DNA of 64,000 nucleotides from Trichoplax sp. H2 (Eukaryota; Placozoa; Uniplacotomia; Trichoplacea). Below the pieces are notes generated by a model that saw nothing but the letters and a program-made list of their open reading frames with translations, searched no databases and was not told the DNA's origin. Positions 51,801 through 61,700 of the stretch are shown here, piece by piece. Numbering within the stretch: the stretch's first letter is position 1; every line of letters begins with the position of its first letter. The position numbers were made by a program, and so were the translations under genes. The stretch is taken from contig NOWV01000227.1 in NCBI GenBank assembly GCA_003344405.1, forward strand, positions 1-64,000, read 5' to 3'.

Positions 51801-54800
51801 TATTACTGGGCTACTAACGACGATTTTCGACCTACTTCATGTCGGGTATAGATCGATACTTTCTTGTCGAGTCGGCATTGGAAATATCCATTTAATAATC
51901 GCCACTTTCTTCCTACATCCGTAGTTGAATAAGAGAAACTTGTTAACGTACTAATCAGTTATTGCTTACGGCAATTTCTCAGCCTATTTCCATACTAGAT
52001 ACATTGTATTGGAAATGGCTGTTTAATTCCATCTCAGCTTCTTCCTCCAGCCATAGTGGAGTCATCGGAACTTATTAACATAGCAATCACACGGCTCATT
52101 TTGTTGTCTAGGAGAGTTTTTTCGCTCTATTTTATGTCAGCTACACCGTTGCTTTCTTTCCAGTCTACATCTACAAATGCATGCTATACCGCATAAAATC
52201 TAAAATCAGGAAGGATAATTCGATAGCTCTCACGGCCCTGTATTTCATTTATTTTATCATGCTCATGCTAAGCAATTACAGATATCAAATAGTTTATACT
52301 TGGTTTATATTCCAAAGTTGATATTCCAATGATGGCAGAGAATTAATCAGTCGAATCCTAAATCATTTCGCTCTGGTTACAATTAGCACTATTCTCGATT
52401 GATTTATGACAGCTATTTCATCCTAGTTTTTCCTTCTACTTTCTCTTTACCTTGATAGCGGTAATCTACTCGTATAAATCTCTCTAGACTCTAGAATTCT
52501 CATCAATCGACTATTATAAAATCGTCCCTATCCTATCTCTACCTATCATTCATTCATCTACTCGCTAAATCTTAGCTATTTAAGAATCCTCTTCTATCAT
52601 CGTTTTAGGTCCTAATTGTCCTTAGTCTACTCATAAAATCTTACACAGATCTCAGAATCTTCTTTAATCAACTTAGACGAATCGTTCCTAATCGTATAAT
52701 GTCCTTAATTTTATCTATCATCATTTATTAACGCAATTAAATAATTCAATGCCATGTGCTAGCTTGCCTACCGTAGTAGCCCACTATTAGCCTTGACAAA
52801 CGACTTGAGTAATTTTTTTCTCAAGTCTATTTAGTACCTACCCTACCTATGATCTTTTCAATATCGATAAAATTCCATCTACTGGACACTCCATCTCTTA
52901 GTCATTGGCCATCTATCTACGAATCGAACGCTAATTCTAAAGCTTCTTAAATCTACACAAGATTTTATTTTTAAAGCTGACTTGACTGTAAAATAGAATC
53001 AATGAAAATGAATAGGATATAGCAATCCAGAATATACCTTTACGCTACAGCAGTTGTAGGAAATTCCCTTTTGGTTTATAAAATAAATATTAATTAATCG
53101 AGGTGTACAGTAAAATTGCATTAATTATACTAATAGAGAAATTAAGGTGCCGCTGAAATACAGGCAAATAGAGCGACCTTGATTAGCTAAAAAGTTCATC
53201 CTAAAATCTATACACAGAACATAACTAAATCTCTTCAGCTGCAATCGATAGATTGGTATAACGTGGCCATAAATGATTGCTGCTGTTTTTAAATAATATC
53301 CGAAAATTTATTATTTTCACATCGGGAAGACGAGTATTATTGAAGTGCATTGATACTCATAAACTGTAAAAATAAAGTATTCCAATGTCATTATCATGGA
53401 AGGTAGAAAAATAGCGTTAATCGATAATTGAATTCTTTTGGATAATTAATATAAATGGATTAATTATGATCTCTTCCCCAATAGGCATTATTGCAAGAAA
53501 ACGTAAGCCTCTTAGCTAGAGTTGACAGTTTAGAAGGGCATTTGGTGGATACAGAAGACAGGGTAATACAACGAATAAAATTTATATCATGTTTACTATT
53601 TATGGATATTTCATGAAAATAATCAAATAGAATTATTAATACGGAAGAAGAAAGAAAAAGAATCTGATTCAGCGCTCTTGAAAGCCACAATAACTAATTT
53701 AAGAATACTAAGTTAAAGTCACGTTCACTCATGGACTAAACTATATTATTTCTATACCTACTCGTCATGTCTTTTCACGATGATTGAATTATTTTGTTGG
53801 TATACATTTTATTTTTCCTCGCCTTATTTACGTGCAATGCAATAGATCGTGACGTCGAAATTTTATTCTTACTTTAGCCTTTTATGACAGACCCATAACT
53901 TATCATTAATCTATATTATACACTGATCACGTAGGAATGTTTAAATAAAGTAACGCTATATCAATGCTTATTATTGTAGGTTATCCAGATACAGCATGAG
54001 ATGAAAATGAAGGAAGATTTATGGAAATCATTGCATAGCGAAGATGATAGTATAGAAGAATCGGATCGTGCTAGCGGAAGTGATGATGTCTTTTTTGGCA
54101 ATCTTGGGTAAAAATAATGACAATATATCGTTAAATAGCTATTGATATTGCTAATTTGAGCCATCAATCTATTCAATTTATTATTTATGATACAAACTGA
54201 ATTTTCTTTCATTAAATTCATTAGTAATCGTTTTTGAAGCTATTTGATTTTACGTTATGTTATTACAAATTGCGTGATCGATGGATTAGTTTGATAGATT
54301 GAAGAGATATCGTAGGTATTAAAGGCTATAAAAAGATTGCTCATTGATTAGATTATACTGCATAAAAGAGCATGTCTTATTATTAGTTCAGTAAACTGTA
54401 GAAGTGAATAGTAACTAGAGAGCTATTCGTTACAAAATTTTATTTCAAGTAATTTACAATTGATACAAGTGCCTATCTTGTGTTCAAATCGTATTAATAT
54501 AATGGAACCGAGATCATGACACCTTCCAATTATTTCTGAATTCGAATAGTAGTCTTATACACTGTAACTGCGTTACTAAATTTCTTCTCGCGAAATTTCA
54601 AGATTGTTTATAAGTTGAATAGCTTAAACAAAACTTACTTTACTGCTATTCTAGGAGCTCCAATCATGATGACCTTCAAAATTTAGCAAATAAATGCAAA
54701 TACTTGGAAGAAACTAATAATCAATTAACGGAAGAAGCTGCCCGATTAAGAATAGAAACTGCTAGTGTTGAAGAAAAAGAAAAACAGTTAGTTGAAGATT

Positions 54801-57634
54801 GTGTTCGTCAGTTAGGTATATTTTAATGACTAACCTTATTGCTACTATCAGCTTTAGCATCCAATGAGTAACTCATGTATTGAATTAAATCTTACTTTAG
54901 CCGAAGCTAACGCTCAACTGAAAAGCTTAAATAATGAAGTTGCAATCAAGGGAGAAGAAAACTTGAAATTACAGGTAATTTTTGCAAATTTGGTTACACT
55001 CCTTACTGGAATGATTGGTTAATATTTTACTCGTTTTAAATGGTTAAACTTATAAATTGGTGCATGTTATAAATCTAGAATGATGTCACAGAATTAATGG
55101 AAACCTCTATTGCCTTAAAAGCGGAGCTAAAACAGGTAGATGTGAAATGTAAATTCACGTTTTAAATGCAGAAATTTATTTATAATTGACTCAAAAACAC
55201 GTTAATTGAATTATTACTGACCTATATACTTGTATAGATCATGTTTGAACATGAACAACAACAACTGATGATTCGCCGATATAAAGAAAGTGATACGAAG
55301 TTAAATTCAAAAGTAATTACTTTTTGTAGTGCTAAAATACTGCAAGAAGGTGTAAGAGTTTATCTTTTCGGCAATAATATCAATCTTTGCTTTGTGATTT
55401 TTCATAATGTTATAGGTTGAAGATCTAAAAAAGAAATATGCTGAATGCTCTGAATTGTTGCATGATGCTCAGGTATATTTATCTGTCCAATCTTTCCATT
55501 AATATTATACAAATCTTAACAAATCTTTCAAACACTAATTGTGTTTAAACTTTTATCCTGCATTACTGTTCATCAATTTTTAACACCATCGATACCAAAC
55601 TTCTTTAGAGTGAAAGCAAGGACTTACAAAGCCAATTAAGGTATCGAATAAAAATACTTGTAAATAGTCTTTATGTTCGATTGCCATTCTACGCGCTGAA
55701 ACTACAGTAATTTTCTTCGGCAAATTGATTATTTTATAACCTTTGAAATACTACTTTACTGCATACATCGTTTTATTAATGAACTCATCATTGTTATTTT
55801 AGTACCCTCAATAACCAAGCCATGTTCAATGCGACAGATTTATTCCGCAAAAGAACGGTAGGTTATTTTGCAAATTTGATCGTGACTGGATAATAATTGT
55901 ACGGCTATATTTACATCCTACAATTTCATGTAGTGACGTAGATCTAAACTCTTGGCGAGATCTAAATTTGTAAAAATGTTAATCCTTCGTTTTAAATTCA
56001 TCTAATTAGGATTCTATGGCTGTAGAATTAAAAGACAACTTGAATAGTTTCAAGCTTCGGTCTTTTCCTTCTGAAAGCGACATAGTAAACGATATGAACG
56101 ATGAAGTAACGCAATACCGCCCGCTTCAGGATAACGATAAGGATATTTTTTTAAAGGAACAGGGTGGACAGCGCAAGGTTAATTGTAGCGTAAAATGCTA
56201 ACCGTGATTGTAACACCTATCAATTGTTTAATCCGTTTATTGAGTTTGATATTTCTGTATCCCTGTAACAATGTTGATGGTATTTCAGTTCTTATACTGA
56301 ATATAATAAAAATGGGGATCCTTAATGAATGATAAATTTTATATCGATGCTAGTAGTTACAGTCTTATATCTGTGGCTTTTAGAAATAATGATAGCGAAA
56401 TTGACGCCTATTTTCCTCTTATTACCAAATTAACGATAGTTTCTTTCCTAAATCTAGATGACTGACATAAATGAGGATGCAGAAAGTAACAGGAGTGGAT
56501 TTAGCAGAACAAGTTCTTTCGGTGAGAGTGATAGTATGAATCTACTAAGCAAAAGGAAGTTCTATCCAGAAAAGCTACAGATAGTTAAACCGATGGAAGG
56601 TATACTTAATTTCTCGAATTTTTTATTTATCGTATTATGGTTATAAGAAGCATTTCGGTGCACTAAAATAAAACTAAAACCTAGCTTCAGCTCTTTTGCT
56701 CATCTATTTCTAACCTTTGATTTTTTGAATCAAAATAGGCTCTCAAACACTACGACAGTGGCAGAAGTTAGCCAATTTTGGATTAGATGGCCTAAATGAA
56801 GAACAAGATGAAACGAGCGATAAGCCAAGCGGTTTAAATTTGGATATTCGACCGAAAGGCTTGGAAGATTTCGAGGGCGCAGATATTATTAATACCTTAT
56901 TCACGGATACTTCTACTAGGGAGGAAAATAGTGCAAAAGCTCCAACATTAAAAACTACAATATCGCAGCCTCTTTTAGATAGATCTACTACCATTGGCCA
57001 TCATTCTATAGCAACAGTTTCTTCATCATTAAATACAATTTCAACGATTTCTACTCCTATTCAGACTTCTATAGCTAATACAATGAAAGGAGCCACAAAC
57101 ACGTCGATGCTAGATTTAGGTGATATCAAAACGAATGGTCAATTGAACAGGACAACAACGATACCAACTTTTACTAAAGCAAAATTTGCTGATAAATCTC
57201 AAACAACAATGACCTTTACTTATTCTAATGTCAGTCTTAATCAAACTAAAAAGGTAGAAGAATCTCCAGAGCAAATAAGTATAGACAATGTAGCCAATGA
57301 TCAAGATAGAAGTAGTACTGAAGATAGATTAGGTTTAGGTATGAATGCAAGTCCATTAGTTGCTTTTGCTAAAACGATTGGTGTTCGTCATGGTATAGCA
57401 AGTCCTAGGATACAAGAAGCTAGTGGTTTTAATAGTATTAGTCATGTCAGAACGCCTATTATATCATCATCCCCTTCCAATGACAGCGAAATTGATGATG
57501 TAATCCCCAAATCTTCGACACCTATGAGTGATAAATCTATTCCGCCTATGACAAGTATCATGTTGATGCGATCCAATTCTGTTGTTAAACGTAATTTATC
57601 ATCTTTACTATTACAGCCCAAACGATTTCCGTAA
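42882..57634 (+). CDS. TRAK: TRAK/Milton family kinesin-mitochondria adaptor (5' end uncertain)
   Basis: Coiled-coil adaptor that links kinesin-1/dynein to Miro on mitochondria. Exons found: up to 43173 (open from 42882, true start unknown), 49780-49859, 51290-51328, 53485-53562, 53980-54107, 54655-54815, 54901-54974, 55079-55135, 55238-55312, 55416-55472, 55609-55640, 55803-55857, 56010-56177, 56458-56599, 56739-57634. All phases agree (777 codons as read). Family landmarks: NLTLEQADEILQYF, then NQMTKVYAEDVE and KDLELAARIGQ (start of the HAP1_N domain), EEKEKQLVEDCVRQL, KYAECSELLHDAQ, and the C-terminal block PEKLQIVKPMEGSQTLRQWQ with DIRPKGLED. A Ser/Thr-rich tail follows. The first exon has no Met and carries a hydrophobic run, so the initiator lies in another exon or the exon begins further right. 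Intron 1 (6.6 kb) and intron 3 (2.2 kb) hold repeat arrays. One gene, as expected before the vertebrate TRAK1/TRAK2 split. Confidence 0.92.
43940..44830. repeat. Tandem array in TRAK intron 1, about 135-160 bp period
   Basis: 'gagaagtactaccggtactaaaatagattc'-like words recur near 43961, 44096, 44236, 44397, 44548 and 44687. They are followed by 'gtcttaccca', 'ggatagataatattagaatctagagct' and 'aatccttgattggtttacgt' words. Confidence 0.8.
45560..47000. repeat. Tandem array in TRAK intron 1, about 135 bp period
   Basis: 'gtctcatgcattggaaatatgtttcagtct' and 'tattccaatttaaaagcaaatctat' words recur from 45567 and 45885, then near 46167, 46302, 46435, 46573, 46710 and 46848 (steps 133-138 in the right half). 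Copies at 46167-46500 are the most alike. Confidence 0.88.
47390..48430. repeat. Degenerate tandem array in TRAK intron 1, about 160-195 bp period
   Basis: 'agcaaggtctccattactttggc' recurs at about 47893, 48059 and 48251, and 'ggagcttccatgaaaat' at about 47950, 48113 and 48307. 'cttctagg...gagtttacttgattgcttt' words follow. Left of it, 47400-47560 shows a shorter, faint repetition around 'tagtagcttgct'. Confidence 0.68.
48530..49100. repeat. 280-bp direct duplication in TRAK intron 1
   Basis: Two adjacent copies, with gattgacgaccat at 48565 and 48845 (280 apart), share long matches: 'catgtttatagatccaatgacaaccacagca', 'actaacctccatgatgaggtt' and 'aacgcttgag'. Similarity is high across the unit with few indels. 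It is non-coding in all frames. Confidence 0.9.
49745..49766. repeat. (CT)11 microsatellite at a TRAK splice acceptor
   Basis: Eleven uninterrupted CT units sit 13 nt upstream of the acceptor AG (49778-49779) of TRAK exon 2. They form its polypyrimidine tract together with ttgcttttcctt. Confidence 0.95.
51430..52170. repeat. Tandem array in TRAK intron 3, about 157 bp period
   Basis: 'ccataatggagtcgtatagcc'-like words recur near 51451, 51610, 51767, 51924 and 52051, preceded by 'ggcattggaaatggctgtttaat' and followed by 'acggcaattttt' words. The first three steps are 157-159 bp, the last about 127. Confidence 0.82.
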
Positions 57635-58722
57635 GTATTGATTCACAGCCATGTCTAGGCACTTCTATATGGAGTAATTTTGAAGAGGCTATTACTGCCA
57701 TCAATTTGTACCAGTTATGGTAACCATCCTCCGATGTAAACTAATTCTATCGTTCAAATGAAGATACCTAGGTTATAACAATTCATACGATTTGTCAGAA
57801 TAATGACATTATTACTAATTGCTAAGCCCTTCTGGAATAGTTTTAAATAACGATAGGCTATTACTGAAAGTAACTTTTTAAACATTGGTGTATTCTATTA
57901 TTAATATCAAGATATTCTTAAGTATTAAGTCTATCTCGAATGATTGTATAAATAGTAATTACTCTATACGAGCATGTATCCATAATAAGCAGCAATTTTA
58001 TTATAGCAAATGATCAATAGCACCTATTCGATTAAATGATATTTATTAACAAAAATTTTTAACTATAATAGGACATATTACATATGCAGATGTGATTATA
58101 GCGTTTTATTCTTGAAATTTGTTAGTTTCTGATGAGAGAATAGCTGTACAGTAATTGTGTAGAGAATAATTAAAGAAGCTATATACTTAGATACAGTCAA
58201 TCATTGCTTTATATTCGATATTGCTGTAAAAATATTCGACTAGATATTTTAACGCCAAAAAACAATTGCCATTGACTTCTATCATTAGAATAATGGCGTT
58301 GACTAAAACTGATGGTTATTATATAATAGTGCAGTTATCAAAATCTTAAGGCGATTTTAGCCTGCTGCTATGCCGTATAGATCTGTCGCTAGCATTTTAA
58401 GTTCTGGCATTATCTAATCAATTGTACAATAAAAAATGCGATGAATTTGATTAAATTATGGTAATTGAATGATTCTTATTGGTTACATTAGTTTGAAGTA
58501 ATCAATATCATGATCGGATTTTGCATAGATGATCTTAACAACTTTGGTTCTTCTAATAATCGATGTAAGGCTTATTTTGAAGATATTGATTTCTTTTTAA
58601 GTTTAGTCGCCGAATATTGACCTAGTTGGTATTATAGAGAGAAAGAATTTTAATTTTATAATTGTTATTAGATGCAAGATTGCTCCCTATAAACTAGTTA
58701 ATATACTGTACAATGGATTGAG
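57635..58722. other. Spacer between convergent TRAK and INVS genes
   Basis: The two stop codons are 1.09 kb apart. AT-rich with no further gene; it should contain both 3' ends. Confidence 0.45.
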
Positions 58723-61700
58723 TTACTGACCACTTTTCCCTGATATTGAAGGCTGCTTGCTTTTGACCGATGATTTATCTGATTTAGCATCAGAATTATC
58801 ATTATTTACTCGAACGCGAGTACTATTGGATAAGACAACGCGAGCACGAGCATTGCCTTTTCGACTGTAGAAAGGATGATATTGGTAGACCGCAAAGTTA
58901 TAGGAAACAACTAATGCAAAGATAAAGCAGTATTATTAATGTAATTATAAAATAAATAAGAAGTAGTAGTTGATATTTCATATTGAAATTACCTGCTGGA
59001 GAAGGAACATATTTCAAATATTCTGGTCGAGAGGAAGCTTGTGCATCAGGCATATAATTACTGACTTGTACTGAAGAATCTACATAACAATGAGAACAAG
59101 ATTAGACTGATCGTTATTCTACTTACACAGTATATACAATATAGCACAAAGACGAGAGAAGTTCAGCTTACTATATGTATCCACAATTTTCTTTTTCTGC
59201 CTATTAGTAATAATCCTAAAGCCATGTAAGCAGTTTATTAATAATAGTGGATAACTGAACAAAATCTTACTTAATGGAGATATTAGGCTTACTTTGGATC
59301 CCATGTTTGAACTACTTTTTGTTTCTTTTTAGTGATAGATTGATATTTTGTCCTTAAATACTGAACGGCAGAGATATTTGATTACTTACTTTGTAATGAT
59401 GTAGAAACATTTTGGATATTTAATATATTAATTTATCCTTCATTCAGATATTTTTTTAGACTATATTCATATAGGCTTTAAGATCGTTTACTCCTTTTAT
59501 AGTTGTTCAAATTAAAGTGTGTTATAATGATTATATTCCTATTTTAAATTACAAATTACTTTTCTCCATGCTAATTGAATAGTTAAGGCTGCCATTTGCC
59601 TTCTTAATTCATCCGCTTCTTCCTGTATTCATCCAATTCAAGAATAAAATGCTACTTTAATAAACCACCAGTATATTAGAGTCATCATTTCAATAATTAC
59701 TTACCGTTTTTCGGTAAAACATATTGTTGGCTTTGTCTTTAATATATCTATAAGACAGATCATGAAATATATACCATAAATATTAAAAAAAATACCAAGT
59801 ATTTGGATGCTTTAGCCTTATACGGCATAGCTACCTCCGCCATGCGCGCTGGATAATAGTGACAGCTCTAACTCTGGATTTAATATGATAAATTCGATGG
59901 CGTTCCCGTCTAGCAACAAGCTGAGATTCTGTTAAAGGAGTAACCTGAAAAGGAGTATGTCAACGAATAAGATTATGTGTGAAATAAATAACAATGACAT
60001 TATTAATTCCTGGCCTGTTTACTTATGTGTTCTCTAATAGCACTGAATATTTGATTTATTTATTATACAATAATGGAGTACCAAAGCGTGCTATTAATAT
60101 TTTACTATTAAGTTCCTACCAAGACATGTGGAGCTAGCAATTCATCTGTATTAACGGCATCATCTACAATGCCTATAAATCTGGAATAGAGATATAGGTG
60201 ATATCATTTATTTATTTTAAAAGTATGACATTAGATTTGGATATCGATAAGCCTTGGTACTTATTGTTTACAGTTGTAGTAGTAACTACATAGAATTATT
60301 ATTGCCACTTACTTTGGTCTTGCATCTCCGTCGGGTTGCTGAGTAGCCTAAAGGGCAGAAATTACATATATTCAGTTTATTGTTTATCTGCCTACTTTTA
60401 ATACAAATCTAGACTAGAATGATTGCAAATGAATCTACTAGTTTATTATTTTAGGTCGCTATCTATTCAGCTATCATAATTAATCATCATTATTGCTTAC
60501 AGATTCATCGGTATGATACTGGTCTCTTTTCCTTTTAAGAAGAAAAATGTGAATTTATACCGTCATTAGTAATTTAATTTAATAAGTGGTACTATAAATG
60601 ATTACGTCATATGCAAGGCTAGAGTAATAGAATCTCAACCAAACTAACCAAGTTTCACTAATAAACTGCTGATATAAATACAAGTATAGTGACAGACTAT
60701 TATGCAGACGTGGCGTAAAATTACAGTCTATAATTTCTGATAGAGCGCTCCATTATAAATATTAAAGAAGACGTGTATGATGTATTTTATAAATGCACAT
60801 GAGAGAATAATCGTGCAGATATTGTACTATTCCAGCATAATGCATTAAAGATATATTTACTTCTATACTTATAAATTTCTGTAAGAGAATTGCATAGCAA
60901 CTTATAAATTCTCGTAAAATTAATTTACTTAGTATCCGATTTTAATCGCTCATGGGCTTGCATCAATCGTCTTTGTTCTTTAATATTTTTTCGTACTCGA
61001 TAACCTCGATAGAATGCCTAAATATTGAACGTAAGTGGTAATAGAAGAAGAAACAATGATCTAGTTAGTAAGGAATGATAGATACTCATAGGCCTACTGG
61101 CTACTAATGTCGAACCTGGATGGTTGTAGCACTCAAGTCCTGAATGCTTGTTATGGTCAATGCTCCATGTTCTATTAGATACTATAATTTCAAAATAGGA
61201 CAGTACATCGTTCATAATCGTGAGCAAATGTGTTGAATATCAAGTCTGAATTTAATCAATCTTAATACTTGTGCTGTGTCAAGTCTTTCATCCATAATAG
61301 CGTAATCCAATGGTGTCAATCTAAATTTATGAAATCAAATCATAGCAGTTGATTGACTACCGTAGGCCCATAATATGAATTAAGGTTATGCAGCTAATGT
61401 TAATTACGATAGTAGAAACTGGGATAGAATACTGAGAAAGTTGAAGGATTTATTACTTTTCTCCGCCGTATTCGGTAAAGTTAGGATTAGCATTGTAGTC
61501 CAACAATGTCTTTACTGCTTCTATATGGCCGAAACTGCTTGCCCAATGAAGTGGAGAAACACCCTACAATGCGATGATTATATTTCATTGAGTATTAACT
61601 ACAGAATGGATTAGAGATGCCATCGACAAGCAATATTTCAAGTCCAGCTCTAGAAGATAGAGTCATCGATGGCGCTCGCACTGAATGAATATGTATTAAA

